Source: Chitinophaga eiseniae
GTDB taxonomy: Bacteria > Bacteroidota > Bacteroidia > Chitinophagales > Chitinophagaceae
Direction: 5' to 3'
Assembly (NCBI RefSeq): GCF_900167135.1
Contig: NZ_FUWZ01000003.1
Location: 310,001-374,000 of the forward strand
DNA: 64,000 bases
Shown here: positions 36,403 through 46,043 of the stretch, in pieces
Layout of the letters: every line of letters begins with the position of its first letter
How positions within the stretch are numbered: the first letter of the stretch is position 1
The notes under the pieces: model-generated
Database searches by the model: none
The model's input: only the letters and a program-made list of their open reading frames with translations
Told to the model about the DNA's origin: nothing
Translations under genes and position numbers: made by a program

Positions 36403-38646
36403 CTATTTTTCAGCCGTTGTTAAACATTCAACTGTAAAGCTGGTCCCTGTTCCGGGCGACGACTGCACATCCAGCTTACCCTGCAGCATTTCTACGCGGG
36501 ACTGTATATTGGCCAGCCCGGCGCCTTTCAGCCGGGTCATCTGCATTTTGTCCAAACCATCCCCGTCATCTTCCACCGTCAGGTAAATACGGGTATCGCT
36601 TTGCTGCAGCTGGACCAGTATATGCGTGGCATTGGCGTGTTTCACGGCATTGTTTACCAGCTCCTGCATAATACGGTACAACGACACCTGCCGGTTAGGG
36701 TCCATATCATTTTTATAATGATATACCTGACAGGTGACAGGGATACCTGATTTTTTCAAGCCGTTGCAATACTCCCGCGCAGCCTCGCCCAATCCATAAG
36801 CCAGCAATACCTCCGGCATCATACTCTGTGCGATACGGCGCAGCTCATCCACAGCAATATCGAGGTGGTGGAGCGATTTACCGACGATGGTTCCCTGCTG
36901 CGGGTCGGTGGTGAGCGCCGTCAGGCCGGACAATTCAATCTTCACCCCCGACAACAGGCCGCCCAGCCCATCATGCAGGTCGCGCGCCAGGCGGGTACGT
37001 TCCTTCTCCTGCCCTTCCAGCGTTGCCGCCAACATGGAAATGCGGTGTTCCTGCTTTAACCTGCCCAGCTCCAGGTCATGCAGCTTTTTGGTCTGCGCCA
37101 GCGATTTGGAGCGGTGTCGGTAAGCATAATAAAGGAAAAGCCCTGCCAGGAAAAAAGCGATGGTAAGTACCGCATAAATTTTGTTCATGTTCCGGTTGTA
37201 GGTCATCTGCTCCCCCATCACTTTTAGCTCCTGCTCACGTTTAGCCGTTTTGTAATTAGCGGTGATCAGCGCCTGCTGTCTCACCCCCTTTTCGTACTCC
37301 GCCGCGAGCAACGCCTTGTCCTTTAGACTAGCGGCATAGCGCGCTGCCAGCAGATCACGGTCTTTCTGCCCGGCCAGCACCCTCGCCTGCACCAGTTGCC
37401 GGTTGCGCTGCTCTGCCAGCAGGCGTATCTCCAATATATCTTTTTCCTTTTTGGCGATCTCGTATTTAGCCTCCAGCTCCCGCGCATTATTCATCTTGCC
37501 CTCGTCGAACTGTGCTTTGTAGAGCGTCATATACTGCTTGTAATGATGCAACGCCCGGGCTGTATCTCCCGTACGTTCATAAGATTCGGCCAGCATCAGG
37601 TTAGATTGCGAGAGGTCGAATTTATTATGCAGTATATCTTTCGTGCCGGTATCAACAGCAGCACGGAAATAGCCGATGGCGTCAAGGTAATCGCCTTTTT
37701 CAAAAGCCATGCTGCCCAGCGTATTGTACACGCCTACTTCCACGGCAAACTGCTTCGTGGCCCTGGCCTCTTCCAGCGCTATCCGGTTGTAATAATTGAT
37801 ACTGTCTTTAATCGCGTCTGTATTGGCAAAAAAAGCGAGGAAGATGTTGGCGATACCGATGGCGGAATGGGGAATACTGCTGGGAACAGCCAGCTTCGCC
37901 CGGTTAGCCTGACCAATATAAAATGCCCTGCGCATAAACCAGAGTGCAGAATCCAGCGCTTCCCGATCGGCCGTATTGCTACGATAAAGATTGATAAAAT
38001 AGCTCCCCCTGTCCTGGTGGGCGCTCACAAGGTCGTCCGGGCTGTTGGTGCGCGGCGCCTCCGCCAGCGCCAGCCGGGTATATTTTTCAATATTCACCAG
38101 GTCGTACCACTGAAAATAAACAAAGGCCAGCTCACCATACACAGACAACCGTGTTACCGCGGCTGCGGGTTCATCCTCCAGCAACGCAAGCGCTTGCTGC
38201 AGGCTGCGGATAGCTTCTATCTCTTTATGGGAGCGTACTTCCATCCAGCCTTTCATATACTGCACATAACCCTGTATTTTTTTGCTGGTCGTACGCCGGG
38301 CATACCACATGGCACTGTCCAGGCAGCGACGGGCCGCTATACTATCGCCCATAATGTAATAGGCCCCCAACAGCCCACCATACGTATGCGCCCGGTATTG
38401 CCCGTCCTTCAGCGGTGCCGCCAGCACCAGCGCCTCACGATAAATCCGTACGCCCTGTGCCCAGTCCTTATTGAAAAATACGGTCTGCGCCAATCGCACC
38501 ATGGTAGGTATGCGTTGCTCCAATGGCAACGCTTTCTGCGCCAGCACACCGCGCAGCGAATCTTCCCGGGTTTGGGCAGAAACAAAAACGGCCGCCGGCA
38601 ACATGATCAGAAGCAGGTAGGTAACACGTAAAGACCGGCTCATCAT
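36403..38646 (-). CDS. Sensor histidine kinase with TPR periplasmic sensor (HisKA_3/NarX-DesK type)
   Basis: A 747-residue kinase. A signal-like start (VFVSAQ) leads to a large helical TPR region (about 30-400), a coiled coil rich in Lys/Glu/Ala, one transmembrane helix (about 488-508), a HisKA_3 dimerisation domain with phospho-acceptor His558 (ARDLHDGLGG), and a HATPase domain (N box QELVNNAVKHANA, G1 DDGDG). It sits directly upstream of its NarL-type regulator. The TPR sensor type is frequent in Bacteroidota and probably senses a protein or peptide. Confidence 0.93.
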   Translation of the reverse strand: MMSRSLRVTYLLLIMLPAAVFVSAQTREDSLRGVLAQKALPLEQRIPTMVRLAQTVFFNKDWAQGVRIYREALVLAAPLKDGQYRAHTYGGLLGAYYIMGDSIAARRCLDSAMWYARRTTSKKIQGYVQYMKGWMEVRSHKEIEAIRSLQQALALLEDEPAAAVTRLSVYGELAFVYFQWYDLVNIEKYTRLALAEAPRTNSPDDLVSAHQDRGSYFINLYRSNTADREALDSALWFMRRAFYIGQANRAKLAVPSSIPHSAIGIANIFLAFFANTDAIKDSINYYNRIALEEARATKQFAVEVGVYNTLGSMAFEKGDYLDAIGYFRAAVDTGTKDILHNKFDLSQSNLMLAESYERTGDTARALHHYKQYMTLYKAQFDEGKMNNARELEAKYEIAKKEKDILEIRLLAEQRNRQLVQARVLAGQKDRDLLAARYAASLKDKALLAAEYEKGVRQQALITANYKTAKREQELKVMGEQMTYNRNMNKIYAVLTIAFFLAGLFLYYAYRHRSKSLAQTKKLHDLELGRLKQEHRISMLAATLEGQEKERTRLARDLHDGLGGLLSGVKIELSGLTALTTDPQQGTIVGKSLHHLDIAVDELRRIAQSMMPEVLLAYGLGEAAREYCNGLKKSGIPVTCQVYHYKNDMDPNRQVSLYRIMQELVNNAVKHANATHILVQLQQSDTRIYLTVEDDGDGLDKMQMTRLKGAGLANIQSRVEMLQGKLDVQSSPGTGTSFTVECLTTAEK

Positions 38647-38900
38647 TTTTTAACCGTTAATTTTTTTCAAAACTGCCATTCATCAAGCATGCTAAAATAG
38701 CCGGTTTGGGTTAATGTTCTGATTATTAATGTTGTTTTCGAATTACAAACATAACACATATGTCCCAATGACACAAACGCACCTTCGCTCATCGATGGCT
38801 ACAAAGATAAATACCCCGTTCCGGGGATATATCCCTGAATACAGGGAGATTTTCCGGCATAATAACCCCGTGGAGGTATGCTCCCCCATGCACAAACGAA

Positions 38901-38934
38901 AAAAGCATTGTACATTCCTGTACAATGCTTTTCA
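38901..38934. terminator. Bidirectional hairpin terminator
   Basis: A perfect 13-bp stem (AAAAGCATTGTAC/GTACAATGCTTTT, loop of six) with A and T flanks. No gene obviously needs it, which supports a deleted neighbour. Confidence 0.7.
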
Positions 38935-39148
38935 TTCCGGTAAAATCTACCTACTGCATTTCTTTACCTGCTATACATCCGAAGCTGCCTATACGCAACA
39001 AAACCAGACAAAGGAATTCTACATTGGTCAGTTAGGTTTTCAGCCATTCGGCAGCCAGAACCCTTCCTCGGCCCATGGCGTAGGGGAAGCCATGCTCGCG
39101 GCGCTACAGGCGGCAGCCCGGTAACCATCTCTGTCAGCAAGATATGTT

Positions 39149-39179
39149 AGCCTTACAGCCTGTTGCTGTAAGGCTTTTT
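39149..39179 (+). terminator. Intrinsic terminator after the possible gene remnant
   Basis: A 10-bp stem AGCCTTACAG/CTGTAAGGCT with a seven-base loop is followed by TTTT. It sits 25 bases after the stop at 39124. Confidence 0.75.
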
Positions 39180-39300
39180 GCGCTCGCGGCAATTTTTTAA
39201 AGTCTCACTGCACCTGTTTAAGCGATTTGACTGTCTTTAGTAAAAAGGCTGCAAGCTGCAGCATGTTTTTTGGTTTTCTAGATGATAAAGAATTAGGCTA

Positions 39301-39340
39301 AAAGAAAACCGCTCCTCTTTTCAGGGAAGCGGTTCTTTTT
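39301..39340 (-). terminator. Intrinsic terminator of the RHS/immunity unit
   Basis: On the minus strand AACCGCT pairs with AGCGGTT and is followed by TTCTTTT. It lies about 27 bases beyond the stop of the leucine-rich protein gene. Confidence 0.7.
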
Positions 39341-39361
39341 ATCATTAAAGCAGGATGCGGT

Positions 39362-40285
39362 TTATGCTTTTCGTTTAATTTCCAGCAACGAGTAATTGCC
39401 ATCCGGTTCAAACCGTATCTTTTCAAATCCTGCTTTGGTAAATTTCGCTTTGATATCGTCGATATGGGCGGTCCAGGCTTTGCCACTCTCCATAATACGG
39501 AACCATTGCAGGGTTTTGATATGCATAATATCCCCGAGGTGTTCCAGTTTGGAGCAGTCGGAGATATCCAGCTGTTCCAGTTTGGAGAGGTGCTCCAGTC
39601 CTTCCAGCGAGGTCAGTTTCTTGTTCCATTTGATTTCAGCATCCCTTACTTCGCCATACCCTTTCAGGCCTTTGAAATCTTCATGTTTGCCTTCCATCCA
39701 GCCGGCGAAATGCAGGGAGGGGGCGCCAGCCTGACTGAGGGTTTCCACGGTATCCGCCTTATGCAGAAAGAGATTTTTCAGGTGTTTACATTTTCCGATT
39801 TCGGACGCGTCCAGTTTTTTATTGCCAAAGGTAATTGTGAGCGTGTTGGAGAGACCGGGGAAATTGCCGGCGTTGAAGTCAGACAGTACCCGGCCCATAT
39901 CCAGCAAGGTGATATCCGGCAGCACCAGTTCCTTGTTCCAGTTCACCTTCGGTTTGTTTTCACTGTTGACCCCTATCTGCAATGCCTCCAGGCCGCGGGG
40001 CAGGTCTTCCGCTTTCAGGTGCGGCACAAACCAGGAAGGGATGATCAGCGTTTTCAGGTTTGGCAAAGTGGCCACTACCGGCGGTATAGCGGTGGTGCTA
40101 TCATTATCCGGCCACAATTCAAGGAAATCGATGTCCGCCAGCTTACCATTTTCGATGGCGCCCCATTCCAGCCCTCTGTCTTTGTATCCTTTGAACTTTT
40201 CTTTTTCTGCGGTATGCAGCGTTTGCCCCATAAGCCACCGGGGAGTGCCCGATGGGATGATTTTACCGATATAACTGATAGACAT
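39362..40285 (-). CDS. Leucine-rich-repeat-like protein, candidate immunity protein for the RHS toxin
   Basis: From the ATG at 40285 the protein has 307 residues; a longer frame from 40393 would overlap the toxin gene by 83 bases and is unlikely. It shows irregular leucine-rich repeats (LKTLIIPSWF, ITLLDMGRVL, LKNLFLHKADTV, LEQLDISDCSKLEHL) and no signal peptide. It starts 25 bases behind the stop of the RHS gene, where immunity genes lie in polymorphic toxin loci. That it neutralises the GIY-YIG-like toxin is inference from this position, but the placement and shared transcription are strong hints. Confidence 0.72.
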   Translation of the reverse strand: MSISYIGKIIPSGTPRWLMGQTLHTAEKEKFKGYKDRGLEWGAIENGKLADIDFLELWPDNDSTTAIPPVVATLPNLKTLIIPSWFVPHLKAEDLPRGLEALQIGVNSENKPKVNWNKELVLPDITLLDMGRVLSDFNAGNFPGLSNTLTITFGNKKLDASEIGKCKHLKNLFLHKADTVETLSQAGAPSLHFAGWMEGKHEDFKGLKGYGEVRDAEIKWNKKLTSLEGLEHLSKLEQLDISDCSKLEHLGDIMHIKTLQWFRIMESGKAWTAHIDDIKAKFTKAGFEKIRFEPDGNYSLLEIKRKA

Positions 40286-40310
40286 TCCTGATGCTTTTAA
40301 TTTAAATGCG

Positions 40311-43300
40311 TTATTCAATCCAGTCTGCGCCGGCTTTATTGCGTTCTCCCAGGAATTCGTCCACCCTGTTTTCCGCGGCTGCACGGATGTCATTCTGAGA
40401 GCCGTTCATCTTGGGCACGTTGCCCTGTTCATCCATCACTTCCTGTTCAAAGCTGCGCAGCACATGGTTTTTAGCTCTTCTTTCTGAAATAGGTATTTTA
40501 CTCACATCGCCCATGTCCACCTTTTTGATCGTAACGGTTACTCCCTCTCTCAGCTTATCATTTTCATCAAACAACATTTCAGTTGCTTTTTTGTGGCTTT
40601 TTTCTCCACTGGCCAACCTTACCACGAGATCATCACCGGACCCCGTATACACCTTGCCGTCGTATTCGATATGATATACCCCCGGTCCGTCCGGTACGCC
40701 TATTTCCCTCAACTGTGCCCTGCGGCATTCCAGCCCGAACGGATCAATATAGGCATTGGGATCTTTCACATAGGCGTACAAGGTAGCGCCATTGCCGAGC
40801 AGTCCGATAGGGTCCTGGCTGATATACTGTCCTTCTTCCGGGCTGTAATAACGGAAACGGTTATAGTACAAGCCGGTCTCCACATCTTCATACTGTCCCT
40901 GGAACCGGAACGGAACGAAGTCCTTGCTCCCTTCGAACTTACGCACATTTCCATAAATATCCAATTCGGCGCTCCATATTTTCTCACCTTCACGGTTATA
41001 CGCTTCACACGGGCTGCCGATATGATCGGTAAGGATGGTGAACTGGTCCGTAGCAGTAAGTTTGGCGGCAGGGCACATGGCACCTTCGTCAAACACCCAG
41101 GTGACAAGGCTTTCCGGCGGCACCGGTTCCGGCCGGTCCATCACCAGCTCCCCATATTCGTTCACTGCCGTTACGGGTTTTTCGGCTAATGGGTAGGACC
41201 ATTCATGCAGTAGTTTGTTGGTATCCCAAACATAGCGGGTAACGCGGCCATTGAAGATTTTTTCGGTCCTGCGGGCCAGCGCGTCATAGCGGAAAGATAC
41301 CGTTTTCTGGTCCGGTCGCAGCACCGATTTCAGCATGCCATTGGCATACCATTCGTACTCCCATATTTCCGGTGTGGTCCCTGTGGTCACAATTTTTTTC
41401 CGCAGGTATCCCTCGTCATTATACAGGAAGCGGGCTGTATCTGTTTCCAGCAGGCGGCCTCCTTCGCCGTATTTGCGATCTTTACGCGTTTGTGTTTTAT
41501 AGAGATTCCCTCCCTTGTCGGGCAAACGGTAATCGTAGCTGCCATCTTCATACTGCGCCCATGCCAGCTGGCTCCATTCATCGTATCCGTAGTTGATGGT
41601 ACCCCGTGTGAGCGCATTGGTCGCCTGCCGCAGCCGTTGGTTGGCATCCCAGTGGTAGAGCCGGTGGCGGGTGGTCCTGCCGTTGCTGTATACCTGGTGT
41701 CCGTCCGGCGTACCGGCGGCAGAAGAACCGGGAAGGTAGTTCCAGCTGCTTTTTACGCCGCCCGGCAACGTACGTTCTATCTCCAGCCCCAACAGGTTGC
41801 GCTGAATGTGGGCAGTCCAGGGGTCCTGCTCTCCTGTGGCGGCAGTGATGCCGGTCAGCGCACTGAAGCTGTCCCACTGCATCTTAATATCCGCGCCCAG
41901 TCTGCTTTTCATGGCCGTTCGTTTACCATCGGAATTATACCGGCTGTTGATCACATAACCGTCCTGCCATTCTGTGAGGATATTACCCGCGCCATCTCTT
42001 TCAAACCGCACCTGGCTGTGGTTGTTGGCTGCTTCTATGATCTGGCCGTTGCGGTTATAGTTAAATGTTTCAAAGCTGCCGTCATTCCATTCCACGCGGG
42101 AAAGGTCCCCGTTAGTACTGTATTCGAAATGGGTCCACTGGTTGCCGGGACGGTGTACACGGATAACGCGCCCGGTCCCGTCGCGCTCAAAATGCCGTAC
42201 CAGTCCGTCGAACCCCGTCTCCGAAGCGATCTGGCCTGCTGCGTTGCGAACGAAGCGGTAAGTCTCCCCCAGCGGGTTTACGATGGCGGTCAGCTGCTCG
42301 TCCGTATTATAGACATAATGTGTTTTCCTGCCGTTTTCATCCCGTTTTTTCAGGCTTCCCAGCGCGGTGTATTCGTAACGTATCTCATGTTGTTTGTCCT
42401 TCGCCGCCACTACTTCGCCGTAGGCGTTATATTCCAGCTGAATATGGTTGCCGTCGGGCAACCATATATCGGTAGTGCGGCCCAGCAGGTCATACCGGAA
42501 CTGCTGCTCTTCCCGGAAAGGATTAGTCACCTTCAGGCACTGCCCCCAGGCGTCGTAACGCCATTCACTGTGGGTGCCGTCTGCCATGGTAACGCTTTGT
42601 ACGTTGTAATCTTCATCATAGGCAATGGCGGTGTAACTGTCATTTTCTTCTTCCACACGACTTATCAGCTGATGTTCGTTGTACCGGTAAATCCGTATGC
42701 GGCCGTCTCCTTCCGTGATGGTATGGAGCAATCCGGAGCCGGCGTAGTAGATAAACGTACGGCTGTTTCCCTCCGCATCGGTTACGCTGATGAGCCTTCC
42801 CTGCTCATCGTAGATAGCGCTTGTTTCACTGCCATCCGGCTTTACCATACCAGTTTTATTCCCTCTTTCATCGTACGTGTAACCGGTAACGTTACCTTCG
42901 GCATCTATTACCCGGTAAATCTCCATATCGGCCGTATAGTCATAGAAAACGGAATTGCCGAGCGGATTTTTCACCTGGTGCACCACGAAGTCCGGTGTAT
43001 AGTAGTAAGTGGTCGTATGGCCCTGCGCGTTGGTCACTTCATTATAACCTTCTTTGGGATGATAGGCAATGAAACCTTCCATCACGCCACCGTCACCGTA
43101 AGCATGTATGCAGCGGCGCTGCTTGTCGTATTCCCAATAGAAAGACACCCCGTCACGGCCCGTCTTTTTTACCATCAGGTGGTCTTCGTAGGCGATATCC
43201 GTCGTCTGGTCGAGGGCGTCTGTCACCGCCACCAGGTCACCTTCTTCGCTGTAGGCGTATTGCACCAGTGTCTTTTCCTCTCCCCGATGGCGGCCGGCGA

Positions 43301-44453
43301 CACGGAGGATGCGTCCATGAGGATCGCTGGTGATCAGCAGATGGCGGCCGGCGCTGTCTGTCACGCGCAGCAGGTGCCCCAACGCATTATAATGGAAGGT
43401 GACCAGGAAGTCTGATTCCGTACTGATGCTCATCAGCCGGTATTGTTCATCCTGCGGATGTACCTTGCGGAAAATACAGGTGTAACGGTTCTCCTGCTGA
43501 AAGAGCGTAAATTCATCATGATAGGTGCGGGTAAGTTGCAGTTTCTCATGCCGGTTGTAGTCGGTGTTGCCGGTAAAAGGCAGCGCATCAAATACCGCGG
43601 TGCGGCCATCTCCCAGTAATACCGCTGTAACGCCTTCCTGTGGCAGCTCTTCCAGCCGCATATCATATTTGAGATGATTGCCGCGGCCCAGCAGCCCTTC
43701 AAAAGCACTGTCGCTGTTCCAGGACCGCGCCCATTTGAGTGGAACAGGCCCGGGCAATTCAAAGTCGGTATAATCGTAGATAACGATGCCCTGCACCAGG
43801 TCTACCGGCTCCAGTCCTTTTTTACAGAGCATGCTGCTCAGTTTATTACTGCCTATTTTCTTCTGTAGTTTGTGGTTGAACCTGGTGAGTGCTTTTTTGC
43901 CCAGTTTACCGGCGCCTTTCAGCAGCGCTCCAAAGCCGTACGACATGATCAGGTTCAATAACACACCGGCCCAGTCCGGCACAAAAGGTCCGCCAACCAT
44001 CACCGGTTTTCCAAAAGACAGCGGGATGGAATACGACGTGGGCAGATACAGGCTGGGAATAGGAATAAACTTTTTGCCCGGCTGCAAAGACAGCGGCATA
44101 CCGATATCGTTACAGGTCATCAGCATATGCCCGGAGGGGCTCATCAGGTTCCCTTCCACTTTTACCTTTTTACTGCCGAAGAAATTCACCGAGTCATGCC
44201 CGATCATCGGCGCCAGCAGGAACGGACCGCCCATCGGGATATGAAAAAGGAATACCAGCATGCCACTGGTGTCGCTCTTTCCCCGCGGTACATGGTTGAT
44301 GCGGGTGGTAGCGCCCATAAAAGGAATATAATCCATCGGGTCTATCACCAGGCCGATGTAAGGATGTGGCAGGGGAATCGGAAAACCGAGAAGGATCACG
44401 ATGTGAATATCCAGCCCCAGAACGGGCGTAAAATGTTTATTGGTTACCAGCAT
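40311..44453 (-). CDS. RHS/YD-repeat polymorphic toxin with C-terminal GIY-YIG nuclease-like domain
   Basis: A 1380-residue protein without signal peptide. The N-terminal 200 residues resemble PAAR-like/DUF4150-type adaptor sequences (HVPRGKSDTSGML, VNFFGSKKV), followed by a DUF6531-like start (DLVQGIVIYDYTDFELPG), about 20 YD repeats, and the RHS core end (YYSPEEGQYISQDPIGL ... YIDPFGLE, to residue 1242). The last 138 residues are a distinct tip: GVYHI (1258-1262), KVYTGS (1267-1272), Arg1279 and a Glu-rich helix (FEQEVMDE, Glu1336/1338), matching the GIY-YIG nuclease pattern. It should be delivered by a type VI or contractile system (none in the window) and cut nucleic acid in a target cell. 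Confidence 0.88.
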   Translation of the reverse strand: MLVTNKHFTPVLGLDIHIVILLGFPIPLPHPYIGLVIDPMDYIPFMGATTRINHVPRGKSDTSGMLVFLFHIPMGGPFLLAPMIGHDSVNFFGSKKVKVEGNLMSPSGHMLMTCNDIGMPLSLQPGKKFIPIPSLYLPTSYSIPLSFGKPVMVGGPFVPDWAGVLLNLIMSYGFGALLKGAGKLGKKALTRFNHKLQKKIGSNKLSSMLCKKGLEPVDLVQGIVIYDYTDFELPGPVPLKWARSWNSDSAFEGLLGRGNHLKYDMRLEELPQEGVTAVLLGDGRTAVFDALPFTGNTDYNRHEKLQLTRTYHDEFTLFQQENRYTCIFRKVHPQDEQYRLMSISTESDFLVTFHYNALGHLLRVTDSAGRHLLITSDPHGRILRVAGRHRGEEKTLVQYAYSEEGDLVAVTDALDQTTDIAYEDHLMVKKTGRDGVSFYWEYDKQRRCIHAYGDGGVMEGFIAYHPKEGYNEVTNAQGHTTTYYYTPDFVVHQVKNPLGNSVFYDYTADMEIYRVIDAEGNVTGYTYDERGNKTGMVKPDGSETSAIYDEQGRLISVTDAEGNSRTFIYYAGSGLLHTITEGDGRIRIYRYNEHQLISRVEEENDSYTAIAYDEDYNVQSVTMADGTHSEWRYDAWGQCLKVTNPFREEQQFRYDLLGRTTDIWLPDGNHIQLEYNAYGEVVAAKDKQHEIRYEYTALGSLKKRDENGRKTHYVYNTDEQLTAIVNPLGETYRFVRNAAGQIASETGFDGLVRHFERDGTGRVIRVHRPGNQWTHFEYSTNGDLSRVEWNDGSFETFNYNRNGQIIEAANNHSQVRFERDGAGNILTEWQDGYVINSRYNSDGKRTAMKSRLGADIKMQWDSFSALTGITAATGEQDPWTAHIQRNLLGLEIERTLPGGVKSSWNYLPGSSAAGTPDGHQVYSNGRTTRHRLYHWDANQRLRQATNALTRGTINYGYDEWSQLAWAQYEDGSYDYRLPDKGGNLYKTQTRKDRKYGEGGRLLETDTARFLYNDEGYLRKKIVTTGTTPEIWEYEWYANGMLKSVLRPDQKTVSFRYDALARRTEKIFNGRVTRYVWDTNKLLHEWSYPLAEKPVTAVNEYGELVMDRPEPVPPESLVTWVFDEGAMCPAAKLTATDQFTILTDHIGSPCEAYNREGEKIWSAELDIYGNVRKFEGSKDFVPFRFQGQYEDVETGLYYNRFRYYSPEEGQYISQDPIGLLGNGATLYAYVKDPNAYIDPFGLECRRAQLREIGVPDGPGVYHIEYDGKVYTGSGDDLVVRLASGEKSHKKATEMLFDENDKLREGVTVTIKKVDMGDVSKIPISERRAKNHVLRSFEQEVMDEQGNVPKMNGSQNDIRAAAENRVDEFLGERNKAGADWIE

Positions 44454-44591
44454 TGATATGGTTTGGGGGTCTTTCAGTTGACCGGATTGAACAAAATGGA
44501 TTCGGACAGTTTATGGCATATAAATATAAGTATTCCTAACCAGGATTGGACATCCGGGCATAAATTAATTATTTGTTGATATTGGGGGAAA

Positions 44592-45236
44592 TTATTTCGT
44601 TGCTTCCAGCGCCACGGCGTTATTAAACCGCGTTTCTTCTTCTACCAGCCGGAACATTTTATCAGCGGCATCGTTGAATGAGCAGCGGCGTACCTGCCGG
44701 AAGCCCGCTTTTTGCAACTGGTGGGCCAGGGAAATATGGTCCCACATATACAGGTGTTCCCTGTTGCCGAAGGCCGACTGTACCAACTGTCGTATGCCAC
44801 GTTGCCGCTGCTGTCTTCCCAGCAGTGTTTCTTCCATGAATTTAACATTGGCCTCTCTGTCTTCCCCATGCAGGTTATCGAGGTATTTCCGCGCTGCTGT
44901 CTCCAGGTCAGGCAATACGCAACGGAAACGGCCGCCGGGCTTCAGTATGGTGTAGGTATTACGGATAGCGGTAAGACAGTCTTCGTACGACAAATGTTCC
45001 AGCACATGGGAACAATAAACACCATCACAGGAGTTTTCCCCGACACCTGGCAACCCGGAAAGAATATCTCCCTGCTGCACGTCCGGATGAAAAGTAACAT
45101 GCATCCGCTTTTTCAGCAAAGATCCGATGAGCGGCAGCTGCTGCAGCCGCAGGGTGGGCGAAGCATCAAAGTTCTTCCAGCCCGCTGGCGCGGAGAAAGG
45201 CCCGCTGCCATATTGTACATATAGTTTTCCTTCCAT
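44592..45236 (-). CDS. SAM-dependent methyltransferase (class I, type 11-like)
   Basis: A 214-residue protein. SGLP followed by CDGVYCSHVLEHLSYEDC and ILKPGGRFRCVLPDLE match motifs of class I methyltransferases (post-I acidic region and the HVLEH motif). The glycine-rich motif I is weak near the start (VQYGSGP). Similar small methyltransferases act in surface sugar synthesis, but the partner here is unknown. It lies 138 bases upstream of the RHS start on the same strand and is divergent from the cupin operon. Confidence 0.82.
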   Translation of the reverse strand: MEGKLYVQYGSGPFSAPAGWKNFDASPTLRLQQLPLIGSLLKKRMHVTFHPDVQQGDILSGLPGVGENSCDGVYCSHVLEHLSYEDCLTAIRNTYTILKPGGRFRCVLPDLETAARKYLDNLHGEDREANVKFMEETLLGRQQRQRGIRQLVQSAFGNREHLYMWDHISLAHQLQKAGFRQVRRCSFNDAADKMFRLVEEETRFNNAVALEATK

Positions 45237-45449
45237 AAACTACGCAAACATATTTTAAGCAATCGGATGACAGGGACCGCGAAAATGGTGCAGCCTGCCT
45301 TCTTTTATCGGGATAGCGTCCATCCGGGTATGGGGTGTGGATTTACCAGGGGTAAAACCTATCAGCAGAATAACATCAGACAAACGCAATTTGTTGGCCG
45401 GTCCCTGTGCCCTTGCCTGGACTACCATTATTTGTAGGAACTGTACCAG

Positions 45450-45478
45450 TTGGCCCAGCCGGACGCCCTGTACTTTTG
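45450..45478 (+). promoter_or_regulatory. Candidate Bacteroidota promoter of the cupin operon
   Basis: TTG at 45450-45452 and TACTTTTG at 45471-45478, 18 bases apart, match the -33 TTG and -7 TAnnTTTG elements of Bacteroidota housekeeping promoters. It ends 35 bases before the cupin ATG (45514). Confidence 0.6.
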
Positions 45479-45513
45479 TTTTGCAATCGTGCAATTACAA
45501 AAAACTTTCAATT

Positions 45514-45993
45514 ATGTCAAAAACGGAAGTAGCATCAGCAGCGGAAAAACAATTCAGCTCAAAAGATTTTCACCAGACGTTTGCCAGGCCCACCTATGTC
45601 AAACCCTCTCATGTTATCCACAAAAATGTGGAACGTGCCGGGGTACACAGTCAGTTCTCCGCAGAAAGGAAACACCCGGTATTTTTTGTGGACCTTCCGA
45701 GCAAGAACGTAAGCCTCACCATCGGCGGCTTGCTTCCCGGTCAAAAAACCCATCGCCACCGTCATACCTACGAAACCTTGCTGTATGTACTGGAAGGCAA
45801 AGGATGGACACTGGTAGAAGATGAGCGCGTGGAATGGGAAGCCGGCGATGCTGTGTACATTCCCTCGTGGGCGTGGCATCAGCACCAAAACCTGAGCGAC
45901 AGCGAGCCCGCGAAATATATCGCCTGCGAAAACGCGCCGCAGCTGCAGAACCTGGGCGTAGCCCTCCGCGAAGAAGAAGGCAGGGACTTCTAA
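45514..45993 (+). CDS. Cupin-domain protein
   Basis: ATG at 45514 gives 159 residues; an upstream in-frame start overlaps the promoter and is rejected. A single cupin barrel has metal ligands in the first motif, His80/His82/His84 and Glu87 (THRHRHTYE), and His122/His124 in the second (WAWHQHQN). Such proteins are metal-dependent dioxygenases, isomerases or sensors. It is the first gene of a three-gene operon with a DapA-family aldolase and a ferredoxin. The set hints at oxidative breakdown of a small carbon compound. Confidence 0.85.
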   Translation: MSKTEVASAAEKQFSSKDFHQTFARPTYVKPSHVIHKNVERAGVHSQFSAERKHPVFFVDLPSKNVSLTIGGLLPGQKTHRHRHTYETLLYVLEGKGWTLVEDERVEWEAGDAVYIPSWAWHQHQNLSDSEPAKYIACENAPQLQNLGVALREEEGRDF

Positions 45994-46043
45994 TGATTCA
46001 TCCGGCGTCTTCCCCGAAGACGCTTTCTTTAAAACAAAATACT

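Larger units (their letters stand above)
38647..39361. other. 715-base region without a secure gene; contains terminators and a possible gene remnant
   Basis: One plus-strand frame spans 38729-39124 but is crossed by a 13-bp terminator (38901-38932), so it is unlikely to be one gene. Its last 45 codons (about 38987-39124, reading FYIGQLGFQPFGSQ ... EAMLAALQAAAR then stop) have gene-like codon use and are followed by a terminator (39149-39179). This looks like the tail of a lost gene; the family was not recognised. Confidence 0.5.

Noticed and set aside
37396-38631. 411-codon plus-strand frame opposite the histidine kinase
   Set aside because: Antisense to a well-supported TPR/kinase gene; product has no recognisable domain.
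38729-39124. 131-codon plus-strand frame as one gene
   Set aside because: A perfect 13-bp terminator lies in its middle; only the last part looks coding, so it is kept as a possible remnant.
41490-43415. 641-codon open frame on the plus strand inside the RHS gene
   Set aside because: It is antisense to YD repeats whose codon pattern keeps the opposite strand open; no start context or motif supports it.
45255-45494. 79-codon minus-strand frame in the cupin promoter gap
   Set aside because: It covers the likely promoter and has no motif.
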